Assembly: GCA_002943765.1 (NCBI GenBank)
Contig: PQWQ01000006.1
Span: forward strand, 3,658,001 to 3,722,000
Direction of reading: 5' to 3'
Length of the DNA: 64,000 nucleotides
From: Psoroptes ovis
Taxonomy: Eukaryota > Arthropoda > Arachnida > Sarcoptiformes > Psoroptidae
This document shows, piece by piece, positions 56,301 through 64,000 of this stretch. The notes under the pieces were generated by a model. It made no database searches. It was not told where the DNA came from and saw only the letters and a list, made by a program, of their open reading frames with translations. Each line of letters opens with the position of its first letter. Position 1 is the first letter of the stretch. A program made the position numbers and the translations under genes.

Positions 56301-57235
56301 TTAGGCATTGATTGTTGTTGTTGTTGATAAGTTGCCATTTGTCCTTGATTGTTAGATCGATAGTTTTGTCGTTGTTGTTGAATATTGTACCCAGCAGGAG
56401 CTCTGTTGTTTCGTTTAGGTTTATTGCATGCATAAGCATGGTGGCCATATTGTCCACAGTTGTAACAATTGTTATCACGATTTTGGCGGCGCGGTGGCGG
56501 TTTTAGTGGGCATTCTTTGTAAAGATGATTATTAGCTCCACATCCAAAGCACTTTTTGATGGCAGAAAAGGCTTGTACTGCACTCTGATCAATTGTTTCG
56601 AATTGACATTCGTCTTCCATTAGCAGGAATAAATCTTTAATTGCTCTATAGCTCATAGGCTCTCTTGTTTTGACAATATCTTTAACTTTTTGAAATCTTT
56701 CCGGTGTTGCTGAAATGAATATGTTCCGGACCACGTGGTCTTGATAAGTTAAACCAATTTTATTAGCCATAAATAGTTTTGCTTCAAATTTCACGATAAA
56801 ACTCTCTAAATTCTCATCGTTTTTCATTTTTATCGTTGTAAATTGTTTATCTATTTGTTCGAATTTCGCTCTATCGATTTTACCGAATCTTTCTTCAACA
56901 TCGCTCAATAATTCCGATGGCAATTTATGATGTTTAAACTGTTCAGCAACATGTTGTTCCATTTTCTCGACCAGTCGGGCTGTCAATTTGTTGAGACGTC
57001 GTAATTCATTGCCTTCAGCTTTATCAATATTAAGATCATCAGCGAAATCTTCACCACGTGCCCAATTGTCTATTTTGTGTCGCCATTGAATATAATTCGT
57101 TCCATTAAGCAGTGGGACATCGAACACGAAATTACTGCTGTTTCCACATCTCATTTCTGCGGCAAGTTGTTTGACCAAATCAACGATATCGTCTTTGTTC
57201 ATTTTTGAAGATGATGAATTTTTAATAATTTTCAT
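53366..57235 (-). CDS. Element A copia Gag-Pol polyprotein
   Basis: A single frame of about 1,289 aa runs from the first ATG (57235); further in-frame ATGs follow closely. Order of domains: Gag capsid (about 40-220); two CCHC knuckles (CFGCGANNHLYKEC near 232, CYNCGQYGHHAYAC near 262); aspartic protease with YVDSAASNHF (near 357, DSA rather than the more common DSG); integrase with zinc-binding HERLGHPG and CDECRLSK and the catalytic Asp in LSDNGTEF (near 610); reverse transcriptase with MVYVDDIIIAG (near 980); and RNase H with YTDASFRSD and STCEAELVA. PR-IN-RT-RH order is diagnostic of copia. There is no frameshift or stop. The stop codon TGA is supplied by the 3' LTR. Confidence 0.95.
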   Translation of the reverse strand: MKIIKNSSSSKMNKDDIVDLVKQLAAEMRCGNSSNFVFDVPLLNGTNYIQWRHKIDNWARGEDFADDLNIDKAEGNELRRLNKLTARLVEKMEQHVAEQFKHHKLPSELLSDVEERFGKIDRAKFEQIDKQFTTIKMKNDENLESFIVKFEAKLFMANKIGLTYQDHVVRNIFISATPERFQKVKDIVKTREPMSYRAIKDLFLLMEDECQFETIDQSAVQAFSAIKKCFGCGANNHLYKECPLKPPPRRQNRDNNCYNCGQYGHHAYACNKPKRNNRAPAGYNIQQQRQNYRSNNQGQMATYQQQQQSMPNKNLNRRAFLSNYDYDNNSILNNFDNCNSYNNEIDNNKNNSTWYVDSAASNHFTGNMKILRNPTKINGSVQVANGQQCNVTMKGDTTLRAIQNDKVVNIDLKDVEYVQNFNNNLLSVPAACDQGYSVLFSDKECVIIDESQSNLNYDDSSVKLRVPRVGNSYKINDITKEETAYSVNKILWHERLGHPGAEKFNQIMNNSKNSKSINCDECRLSKIVRCSHPTIDHQYELMQRMSGDLVEMTGSSRCDYKYILNITEFHSSFGGVFFLKTKDETVKYVIQFIDWCENQTGMKLKEFLSDNGTEFVNYQLSYFLKKKGISFFTSTPYTPQQNGKIERRNRTLMECARTIHNDSKLPYEYWDLAVHTANHLINRWPSKDGKSPYEKFHRRKTSLKHLRKYGCLAYWHLDDNLRGNKLDHKAKRVIFVGYSETSKNYKILDIVNQRVITTCNVTFDETKIGYTTIKNEPEQIHSDHNYCKALNAERKSIDTSVITYNEAVNSPDRDLWEEAMKKELNDLIQKGVYVKVDQIIGKPLSTKWVLRRKHDGRCKARCVVRGFEQRNMNNNYAPTLHMSTLRTILSAALRKRMIIQQFDISSAFLNSKLETDIYVTPPPGVSDKCWKLNKALYGLKQAPKAWYDTLTRFLNNELGLKSSLADPCLFYNDNCYLMVYVDDIIIAGKDQQLNEKLISSIEKRFDIHDCGDCGRYLGLNINVTDNKVLIDQKDYIKDVLEKFKMEDCNPTMIPMDDLQDFSKYQRIDGIPIKELLGCLNYLATRTRPDISLAVSHLGTFADKPSMELWKAAKRVLRYLKGTIEYQLELRPIEDGNMQIYTDASFRSDAENRATSGVAVLLDGNAIVWSAKKQSRLPHSTCEAELVAALEGWKAAEPIRQLLVELGFKPKVNIMVDNTAAETILNTGSFKRSRYFDYDLKLLVSKLKEDQQVTVQRVPTASQLADGLTKPLPLSKIVAFRNTLAQKGVL

Positions 57236-57401
57236 ACACACTAATGTACCAGCGTTCAGCGTAACAAATACCAAAAATCGGACTTAAAACACACAGCGTC
57301 TCAGCTAAATCACAAACACAAGTTTAAAAATCTAAGTCACAGCAAAATTGCAGCAAAATCAAATTTCAACCACGGGATCACAGAATGTGGCTCTGCTACC
57401 A

Positions 57402-57545
57402 TGAAGAAACAGAATGCATATTTTATTTACAAAATCATGTGTTTATATATACATTGCTGGCGACTATTGTCACACAGCTCAATTATATGAACATATTGTG
57501 TAGATATAGAATAACATCAGGAACACACATGCTCATTTCACAACA
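57402..57545 (-). repeat. Element A 5' LTR
   Basis: This 144-bp repeat has no differences from 53230-53373 by eye. It should contain the element's promoter; the adjoining primer binding site lies at about 57389-57401. Confidence 0.93.
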
Positions 57546-57550
57546 TGCGA
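57546..57550. repeat. Target-site duplication TGCGA (shared copy 2)
   Basis: TGCGA lies exactly between the end of element A and the start of element B, serving as target duplication for both. Confidence 0.88.
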
Positions 57551-57744
57551 TGTTGGTCGAAAAGCAATGACCATAAACTTTATTTGTGTCATATTTATAT
57601 ACATGTGAAAATAACAAAATATAATTGATATGATAAGATTATGCTCAAAGGGGCGGAGCTTATGCTCGCGCTCAAACGTCCGTCCATATAAGACGTACGC
57701 GAGGTCAATTCGTAAAGGACGTACGCGAGTTATTTATTACAACA
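57551..57744 (-). repeat. Element B 3' LTR
   Basis: This 194-bp repeat is identical to 61622-61815. It includes a GC-rich block unusual for the window (GGGGCGGAGC, GCTCGCGCTC) and a 12-bp direct repeat GACGTACGCGAG. The gag-pol stop codon lies inside it. Confidence 0.93.
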
Positions 57745-60700
57745 CACCCTTCTAACTGGCGTACGTTCCAAGAAGTTGTCTATTTTGGCCTTAGTCGTTG
57801 GTTTGGTCAAAACATCTGCTAGCTGCTCGGTTGTCGGTACTCGGATGACTTCGTTATTTTCATCGCTGAATTCCTGGACCAATAGTTTTTTATCATATTC
57901 AAAGTAACCAGACTGTTTAAATTCGTTGTTATCAAGGATCGCCTTAGCTGCTTTGCTGTCGATCATTAATTTTAATTTGGCATCAATATTTAACTCCATC
58001 AATATTTGTTGAATTGGTTTGGTCAATTTCCATGTCGAAAGTGCTGCACTCAATTCTGCTTCACAAGAAGAATGAGGCATCCTCAACTGTTTACGCGATG
58101 ACCACAATACTGGAGAGTCTTCAAGTTGGATCATAGATCCGCTCACTGAACGACCTCTGGGGTCGGACTTAAAACTCGCATCAGTCCATGCGTTGATGCA
58201 CCAATTTCGGACAGGCTTTATAATCACTTTAAAGTCTTTGGTGCCGGCCAAATATCGCAATACTCGTTTACAAGCCAGCCATGAATTCTCAGTTGGTTTA
58301 TCTGCATACGATCCCAAATGGGATACGCACACAGATATATCTGGCCTGGTACGGGTGGCCACATAATTGAGACATCCTAACAATTCCTTCACGGGAAGGT
58401 CTTTATTTATCGCTCCAGTAGAATAGTCCTCCAGACTATCCATGGGTACTCGTGTGGGATTGCACCCTTCTAGATGGAATCTTTCCAATAAATCTTCAAT
58501 ATAGCTTTCCTGGTCAATAGTAATCAAATCATTTTTACATTCAATTTTTAGGCCCAGGTAAACATTACATTCGCCAAAGTCGTGTATGTCAAATCTTTTC
58601 TTAAAATTCTTGATCACCTCATCAATATTAATGGTACAATCATATGCCATAATTATGTCATCTACATACACCACTACGATCAAATTATCCGAATAAAACA
58701 GACATTTATCTACCATAGATTGTTTTAACTTGAGGCTCACAATAAGAAATTCAGTCAGCGTTTGATACCATCTCCTAGGTGCTTCTCTCAATCCATAAAG
58801 AGCCTTTTCCAATCGCCAGAACTTATCCGCAATACCTTTTGGTGGAATGACATACACTTCACTTTCTAACTTAGAATTCAAAAAGGCCGTCGATATGTCG
58901 AATTGTTTAACTTTCATTTTTCTGCTCACCGCATACGTCAATATTGTCAATAAGGTGGACATTCGTAAGGTCGGCGCGAATGTATTACCAACATTATATT
59001 GCTCGAATCCACGTACAACTAATCGAGCCTTAAATCTGCCATCTAACTTTTTACTATATATCCACTTAGTAGTAAGCGGTTTCGGGCACGATAAAGGGAG
59101 CTGACCCACCACTGTAAATACACCCTTCTGGGTCAGGTCACTCTTCTCTTTGTCCATAGCTTGTAGCCAATTTTCACTTTCCTTCGATTTCATTGCCTCT
59201 TCATAGTTTCTGGGCACTGATGTATTATCAACAGTTGCCACAATATTCGTTGTTTCATTAATTTCATTCATTATGGCAGGATAACCCAATTTACCCTCAT
59301 CGAAATCGACATCGCATGTTTTGATTGTTTTATTCGTCTTAGGGTCTAATAGCCAATAATTCTTTGTCGTCTCAGAATATCCGACGAAAACAAGTCTATG
59401 TCCTCTTTGGTTGAATTTCGTCGCAATCATAGTATCATTTATTCTCCAATACGCTAAGCAACCAAATACTCTCAAATGATCATACGATACTTTCTTCTTA
59501 AAGAATTTTTCATAAGGGATATTTTTGGATTTGGTTGGCCATCTATTAACTAAATAATTTGCTGCTTTAACTGCGGTCGGCCAATACTCTTCAGGCATTT
59601 TTGCATTATTTATCATAGTCCTTGCGCAATCAATAATAGTGCGATTACGCCTCTCGATCTTTCCATTTTGCGCTGAGGTATGTGGCGTAGTCGTACAAAA
59701 CATAATACCTTTTTTCTTCAAGTGATATTCTAGTTGTTGGTTTACGAATTCTGTTCCATTGTCAGAGAGGAATTCTTTTAATTTTCGTCCAGTTTGTGTC
59801 TCGCAGAAATCGATAAATTCTATAACATATTTAACAGATTCATTCTTTGTTTTCATCGGATAAACCATACCGTAAGATGAATTATGTTCTACCATATTTA
59901 ACACATAGATACAGCCGGAGATAGATTCTTTCAAGGGCCCAATAACGTCTGCACTAATTCGTTGCATAAATCGATAATTTTCAAACACTGAGGGATGCGA
60001 TTTTCGAATACATTTGGACATCTGGCATTCAGTACAATCAATACGTGGAATAGAAATATTCAAGATTCTGGATAACTTTTCACTGCCAGGATGGCCGAGC
60101 ATTTTGTGCCATGTAATCCATCGTTCATTTTTGTTAGTTAGATAAGCATAATTACGAACATAGTTTTCACAATCAGTTTTATTGGTTTCACAATTATTAG
60201 CAACATATGAATTATTAAGTCGTTTAGCGGTGAATTTCACAGAAGATTTTGGTATCACAATTTTAGCTTTTTCTCGATCAACTACATAACAGTTGGTATT
60301 TGTAAATATCACATTGGTGTCTTTATCACAGATTTTAGCTACTGAGATAAGATTGTTTTTGAAATTCGGTGCATATTCAACGTCGTTTAGATGCATTTTT
60401 GAGCCATGTTCGCCTTTTAGTAGAGCACTTCCAATTGCTTTGATGTCACAGATTTCTCCACTTGCTGTAGAAACACTTTTGTTGATTTCAATAGGTCGAT
60501 TCAATAGTTCAATTTTATTAGCGAAATGTCCAGTAGATCCACTATCCATATACCACAAGTTGGAATTCTCGGTATTATTATCACTAACAGTCAGAGCCAG
60601 ATCACCATTTTGTTGATTATTGTCATCAGATTCTACGTACGAAGCACTATTATAATGATTTTTCCTTTCAAATTGTTGTTTTCCATTACGATTATACCAA

Positions 60701-61515
60701 TTATTAGCATTATTGGATCTAAATTTTGCTCTTGATGGACACATGTTTGCTATATGTCCAGGTTTGCCACAGTTATAACAATTTCGATTAAATTTGAAAT
60801 CTCTAACATTTCGATCAATAACACGTAGTCCAGTTTCGTCAGATATCTTATTTCTATTTTCTTTTTGCCAACGTAAGCATTTACTTACAACTAAATCTCT
60901 AGCATCATCGTAACTCAGTTTATTGATTTCTAGCTGGTCAAACATATCTTCTTTAATTTTCACGTATTCATCAGGCAAAGATCGTAATACAATGCTGATC
61001 CAAATGGCGTCGACAATAATGGTACCAGTTTCACAAAGTTCCTTACGTTTAATGTCAAATTTCGCAAAGAATATATGCGGATCATCATTTAGATTCATCT
61101 TAATATCGTTCAATTCGAAAAATAGCTTAGCGATTTTCGCTTGGCTTGTTTTATTAAATCGTTGTTCCAATATTGCAATAATTTCACTTGGTAATTCTTT
61201 ATCTTTGACCAAATCTCTCAAATCAGGCTCAATCATCAATATTATAAATGCTGCAAGCGATTTTAATTGTTCTTTGTTAGTGTCGTTAACTCCAGATCGT
61301 ATGATTTCAAGTAATTTAGATTTACCAGCCATTGTACAATAAAGTTTAATATCCGAAAGCCATGATTTAAAATTTTTGCCATCCATCTTTTTGATATCGA
61401 TACTTCTTGAATTCATCATTGTATTATCAAAATTGTCAGTCGAATTATTATTTTCAGCCATATTGTTAATTGCAGTTATACGATGTCCAATTCTTCTCAG
61501 ATTATAATTACTCAT
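57730..61515 (-). CDS. Element B copia Gag-Pol polyprotein
   Basis: A single frame of about 1,261 aa runs from the first ATG at 61515; the five codons upstream start with TTG. Domains: Gag capsid; a single CCHC knuckle (CYNCGKPGHIANMC, near 248); protease WYMDSGSTGHF (near 323); integrase zinc site HKMLGHPGSEKL and CTECQMSK with the catalytic Asp in LSDNGTEFVN (near 585) and TSAQNGKIERRNRT; reverse transcriptase VVVYVDDIIMAY (near 950); and RNase H AWTDASFKSD and SSCEAELSAA. No stop or frameshift interrupts it. One zinc knuckle against two in element A, and DSG against DSA in the protease, show that the two elements are different lineages rather than copies of each other. Confidence 0.95.
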   Translation of the reverse strand: MSNYNLRRIGHRITAINNMAENNNSTDNFDNTMMNSRSIDIKKMDGKNFKSWLSDIKLYCTMAGKSKLLEIIRSGVNDTNKEQLKSLAAFIILMIEPDLRDLVKDKELPSEIIAILEQRFNKTSQAKIAKLFFELNDIKMNLNDDPHIFFAKFDIKRKELCETGTIIVDAIWISIVLRSLPDEYVKIKEDMFDQLEINKLSYDDARDLVVSKCLRWQKENRNKISDETGLRVIDRNVRDFKFNRNCYNCGKPGHIANMCPSRAKFRSNNANNWYNRNGKQQFERKNHYNSASYVESDDNNQQNGDLALTVSDNNTENSNLWYMDSGSTGHFANKIELLNRPIEINKSVSTASGEICDIKAIGSALLKGEHGSKMHLNDVEYAPNFKNNLISVAKICDKDTNVIFTNTNCYVVDREKAKIVIPKSSVKFTAKRLNNSYVANNCETNKTDCENYVRNYAYLTNKNERWITWHKMLGHPGSEKLSRILNISIPRIDCTECQMSKCIRKSHPSVFENYRFMQRISADVIGPLKESISGCIYVLNMVEHNSSYGMVYPMKTKNESVKYVIEFIDFCETQTGRKLKEFLSDNGTEFVNQQLEYHLKKKGIMFCTTTPHTSAQNGKIERRNRTIIDCARTMINNAKMPEEYWPTAVKAANYLVNRWPTKSKNIPYEKFFKKKVSYDHLRVFGCLAYWRINDTMIATKFNQRGHRLVFVGYSETTKNYWLLDPKTNKTIKTCDVDFDEGKLGYPAIMNEINETTNIVATVDNTSVPRNYEEAMKSKESENWLQAMDKEKSDLTQKGVFTVVGQLPLSCPKPLTTKWIYSKKLDGRFKARLVVRGFEQYNVGNTFAPTLRMSTLLTILTYAVSRKMKVKQFDISTAFLNSKLESEVYVIPPKGIADKFWRLEKALYGLREAPRRWYQTLTEFLIVSLKLKQSMVDKCLFYSDNLIVVVYVDDIIMAYDCTINIDEVIKNFKKRFDIHDFGECNVYLGLKIECKNDLITIDQESYIEDLLERFHLEGCNPTRVPMDSLEDYSTGAINKDLPVKELLGCLNYVATRTRPDISVCVSHLGSYADKPTENSWLACKRVLRYLAGTKDFKVIIKPVRNWCINAWTDASFKSDPRGRSVSGSMIQLEDSPVLWSSRKQLRMPHSSCEAELSAALSTWKLTKPIQQILMELNIDAKLKLMIDSKAAKAILDNNEFKQSGYFEYDKKLLVQEFSDENNEVIRVPTTEQLADVLTKPTTKAKIDNFLERTPVRRVCCNK

Positions 61516-61621
61516 ACGTTTATCAAACAATCATTTAATATTAAACTCACAAGTCAAGAAAACACGTTGTTCAAATTCAATCACAAAGTAAAAATTTCGC
61601 CAACCACGCGACACGCTACCA

Positions 61622-61815
61622 TGTTGGTCGAAAAGCAATGACCATAAACTTTATTTGTGTCATATTTATATACATGTGAAAATAACAAAATATAATTGAT
61701 ATGATAAGATTATGCTCAAAGGGGCGGAGCTTATGCTCGCGCTCAAACGTCCGTCCATATAAGACGTACGCGAGGTCAATTCGTAAAGGACGTACGCGAG
61801 TTATTTATTACAACA
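61622..61815 (-). repeat. Element B 5' LTR
   Basis: This 194-bp repeat has no differences from 57551-57744 by eye. Its end faces the orphan gene at 61934. Confidence 0.93.
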
Positions 61816-61820
61816 TGCGA
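61816..61820. repeat. Target-site duplication TGCGA (copy 3)
   Basis: TGCGA lies immediately after element B and is followed by genomic ATTTTTGAATTT, so the pre-insertion site would have read ...TATGCGAATTTTT. Confidence 0.88.
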
Positions 61821-61933
61821 ATTTTTGAATTTTTAAATGAATTTTTTTTGAATATAAAAATCCATTGAATTTTTTTTTTGAAATATTTTGGGAATTTTTT
61901 TTTAGAAATTCAATTTCTTTTCAAATTTCTGGA

Positions 61934-62623
61934 ATGCCATTTTTATTTCCACAAATTTTGAGCATTATTCTCATAATTTTTTCTTCAATATTCAACCAAT
62001 GTCATTGTATCGATCCAAATGAAAAATTATTGATTGAACTTTGTAATAATGAACGTGATGAAATCCTTATGAATAATCTTAATAATAATAATGGATTATC
62101 ATCGTCAACATTGAATGAAATTGATTGTTGTAATGAAATACTCATGTGCAATTGTTTAGAGAAAAATTGTTTGTATAATTTTCGATTCAAATATGGGAAT
62201 TTTTGTGAAAATTTTCTCAAAAATCAATGTCAAATTAATGATAATTGTCATCATAATAACATAACATCATTTGATTATTGTATTAAAAAATTATTAATAG
62301 ATAAACAAAAGCAAACAAATTATGATTGGATCGTAATACCGATACTAATTTTAATCATTTTAATATTGATAATAATATTAATATTTTGTCTCTTGATATT
62401 ATATCGTAAATTTTGTCATCTTTGTAAAAATAATAGCAACGCAGATAGTCATTCAAATCACATCAAAAATGGTAATGATGCACCAACGTCATCATCATCA
62501 TCATCAAAATCGAATTTGATTAGAAAAACAATCAAAAGTGAAAAATTTGATTATCATAAGGAAGAATATACCATCTTGATATCATCGAAACCAGATGATG
62601 ATGAAAAAACAAAAATAAAATAA
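61934..62623 (+). CDS. Orphan cysteine-rich single-pass membrane protein (229 aa)
   Basis: I do not recognise this protein. The first usable ATG is at 61934; the upstream in-frame extension starts with TTG. It directly begins a signal peptide (MPFLFPQILSIILIIFSSIF). The ectodomain (residues 26-130) has a dense cysteine set including CC, CNC and four further cysteines (IDCCNEILMCNCLEKNC, FCENFLKNQC), plus possible N-glycosylation sites. A strong Ile/Leu membrane helix (residues 135-156) and a juxtamembrane CHLC precede a Ser/Lys-rich cytoplasmic tail. Architecture resembles the 48.7-kb orphan, but the cysteine spacing differs. Element B ends 114 bases upstream of the start codon, so its 5' UTR or promoter has been displaced or altered. 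Confidence 0.7.
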   Translation: MPFLFPQILSIILIIFSSIFNQCHCIDPNEKLLIELCNNERDEILMNNLNNNNGLSSSTLNEIDCCNEILMCNCLEKNCLYNFRFKYGNFCENFLKNQCQINDNCHHNNITSFDYCIKKLLIDKQKQTNYDWIVIPILILIILILIIILIFCLLILYRKFCHLCKNNSNADSHSNHIKNGNDAPTSSSSSSKSNLIRKTIKSEKFDYHKEEYTILISSKPDDDEKTKIK

Positions 62624-63738
62624 ATTATTTCTTAGAATATAATGTGAAATTCTATGTGATATTTGATCTAAATTCTCAAATTGTCAAATTAAGAAAATCG
62701 AAAATTCAATTCCAAATTTCACAAAAGCGAAAAATTGATTCAAATTCAAAGTAAAAATAGAAAAATGATCATTAATTATTTACTCTTAATATTTATTCAA
62801 TAGCAAAAATTCCAATAATTTTAGAAATTGTAAAGTTTCATAACATTTCAATTTCAATGTGTACAATGTTTTACAATTTTATCAGTTTTTAGTGGTTTCA
62901 TGTTGTTTTATGTTTGTATGAATTGAACGAAAAAAAAGAGACAAGGTTAACAATCAAGATCAAGAAAAATGTCAATTAATTTTTCAGATAAAAGAAAATG
63001 AAAATTCAAATCAAATATCAAACAAACATCTTTGATGTTGCCATTGTCTTGATATGATCACATCATTGTGCCGTGAGAAAACGAAAAAACGTGACCAATC
63101 GATTATCATTTTTTAGTTGACATCGCATCATTAAAATTTTCTGCAGAAAATTTTCAGGTAAAAATGACAATTTTCCTGTAAAAAAACCAGTGAAATTAGT
63201 GATATTAAAAATTTTACAATCATTTGATCAATTGTTGAATACACACCCATAACGGATGATAATTTTCAATTCATTATTTAAATTTTCATGCGCATGTGAA
63301 TATTTTAAAAAATTTTTCAACATTTTCTCGACAAATCATTTCGATTTTAATTGATTTCATTGATTTTCATGTTCTTCTATATACATTGAGATTACATTTA
63401 AAGTAAAAAAATTATTTTTTTTTTTGAAAACATCATTCAACACAATGTTTCAAAGAATTCAAATGATCATAATCTGTTATTTGTAATATCTGAATCCAGT
63501 TGAAAACAACAAACCAATAATTTTGTCGACAAGTTTTTTTTTCTAATTTCTTTGAATTAATCAACAAATTATATGCATAATTATTCAAAATATTGAATGT
63601 ACGTCAATCAGTTATTGAAAAATAAAAAAAAATTATTTTGTTTCTTCCCTGTATACGCATCAATATATTGATTTTACTTTTAATTTGACAAATTCATTTG
63701 ATTGCAATCACTATCGAGATAACATTTTCAATTGAAAA
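62624..63738. other. Intergenic region upstream of FABP
   Basis: These 1.1 kb lie between the orphan gene and FABP, same strand. They are AT-rich, with no ORF, RNA gene or repeat that I can support. The FABP promoter must be near the right end. Confidence 0.4.
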
Positions 63739-64000
63739 ATGATGGATATACCAGAAAAATTTTTCGGCAAATACAAATTGACCACAAGTGAAAATTTTGA
63801 CAATTTTCTCAAAGAAATGGGTAAATTATCACTTTTTAGCCAATTTAAATTTGATCCTTTGATTTTTCATTCAATTTTCAATTTCACTAAAAGGCATCGG
63901 ATTGATCAATCGTAAATTGGCCAATTCAACATATCCAACCGTTGAGCTTGTCAAAGATGAAAATGAAAACATTGTTCTGAAATCACATACAGTGTTGAAA
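63739..64000 (+). CDS. Fatty-acid-binding protein (5' part, cut by window end)
   Basis: This is the N-terminal half of an intracellular lipid-binding protein (FABP/CRABP family), a 10-stranded beta-barrel that carries fatty acids. Exon 1 (63739-63820; the start could also be the adjacent ATG at 63742) encodes FFGKYKLTTSENFDNFLKEMG, the family signature near the N-terminus. Exon 2 begins at 63894 in phase 1 with IGLINRKLANSTYPTVEL and continues beyond the window. The first intron lies after about residue 27, the position usual in animal FABP genes. Group 13 mite allergens belong to this family, but the visible residues differ enough that this may be a paralogue. Confidence 0.85.

Larger units (their letters stand above)
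53230..57545 (-). mobile_element. Complete Ty1/copia LTR retrotransposon, element A
   Basis: This is a 4,316-bp copia element with identical 144-bp LTRs (53230-53373 and 57402-57545) that begin and end TG...CA, flanked by TGCGA duplications. In element orientation (minus) the 5' LTR is followed by TGGTAGCAGAGCC, complementary over at least 11 bases to the 3' end expected of metazoan initiator tRNA-Met, so this is the primer binding site. The 3' LTR is preceded by the purine tract AGAAGGGTG. One open gag-pol frame fills the interior. Identical LTRs and an undamaged frame indicate a recent, possibly active, insertion. Confidence 0.95.
57551..61815 (-). mobile_element. Complete Ty1/copia LTR retrotransposon, element B
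   Basis: This is a 4,265-bp copia element with identical 194-bp LTRs (57551-57744, 61622-61815), TG...CA ends and flanking TGCGA. It is distinct from element A: LTR sequence differs and the proteins are only partly similar. It shares polarity, the purine tract AGAAGGGTG next to the 3' LTR and the first bases TGTTGT of the LTR in element orientation. The primer binding site region reads TGGTAGCGTG, matching the initiator-tRNA-Met end only over the first 7 bases. The intact frame and identical LTRs indicate a recent insertion. Confidence 0.95.

Noticed and set aside
55121..61342. Plus-strand ORFs inside the copia elements
   Set aside because: Shadows of the gag-pol frames; no independent antisense gene is supported.
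53230..61815. Elements A and B as one recombined element or a tandem duplication
   Set aside because: Their LTRs have different lengths and sequences, and their proteins differ in zinc-knuckle number and protease motif, so they are separate insertions.
1..64000. Search for tRNA, rRNA, CRISPR or prokaryotic operon features
   Set aside because: No cloverleaf-like segment with a convincing TTCGAAT box, no rRNA-like block and no spaced-repeat array was seen by eye; the window is eukaryotic. A covariance-model scan was not possible.

Overview
This is nuclear DNA from a compact, very AT-rich animal genome, most likely an acariform (astigmatid) mite. All recognisable genes are metazoan (WAVE-complex NCKAP1, ADAR, HORMAD, EOGT, MARCH-type ligase, RNA polymerase II subunit). 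Introns are mostly 55-95 nt with GT-AG ends, genes sit tens to a few hundred bases apart, and the last gene is a fatty-acid-binding protein of the family that includes the group 13 mite allergens. The mite assignment is an inference; no rRNA or mitochondrial marker is present.

Layout. 1-9.0 kb: 5' end of NCKAP1 (-), Twinkle mtDNA helicase (+), an orphan low-complexity secreted protein (-), then 4.2 kb with no conventional gene but two candidate single-pass membrane microproteins (33 and 59 aa). 9.0-16.9 kb: a RING-CH (MARCH-type) ubiquitin ligase and an MFSD6-type transporter (both -), GCAT (+) and PRKRIP1 (-). 17.2-29.0 kb: a run of minus-strand genes: two tandem APMAP/strictosidine-synthase-like paralogues, UBE2G1-type E2, alpha-MPP, cytosolic ArgRS, DDX1 and an orphan 8-cysteine secreted protein. 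29.3-45.4 kb: HORMAD-like, KTI12, mitochondrial poly(A) polymerase, AGPAT, ADAR, EOGT, a two-finger MYT1-like protein, RPB3, an unrecognised zinc-finger protein and ANKRD13C. 45.4-52.9 kb: a gene-poor stretch, an orphan 8-cysteine membrane protein and a TMEM59-like protein with a leader intron. 53.2-61.8 kb: two complete, apparently young Ty1/copia retrotransposons, back to back. 61.9-64 kb: another orphan membrane protein and the 5' end of a FABP gene.

Genes are mostly housekeeping and arranged as divergent pairs with short shared promoters and convergent pairs whose 3' UTRs must overlap; the extreme case is RPB3 and the zinc-finger gene, whose stop codons abut. I rebuilt exon structures by hand; nearly all are supported by reading frame preserved across GT-AG junctions and by recalled similarity to human proteins.

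Most notable: (1) the two copia elements have different LTRs, each LTR pair is identical, and they occupy one target site, with the 5-bp target TGCGA present three times (left of A, between A and B, right of B); (2) two otherwise dissimilar orphan proteins, at 28.3 kb and 48.7 kb, share one 8-cysteine spacing pattern; (3) the two microprotein candidates; (4) DDX1 has DEID where the family has DEAD; (5) an in-frame, stop-free 72-nt intron in the MTPAP gene.
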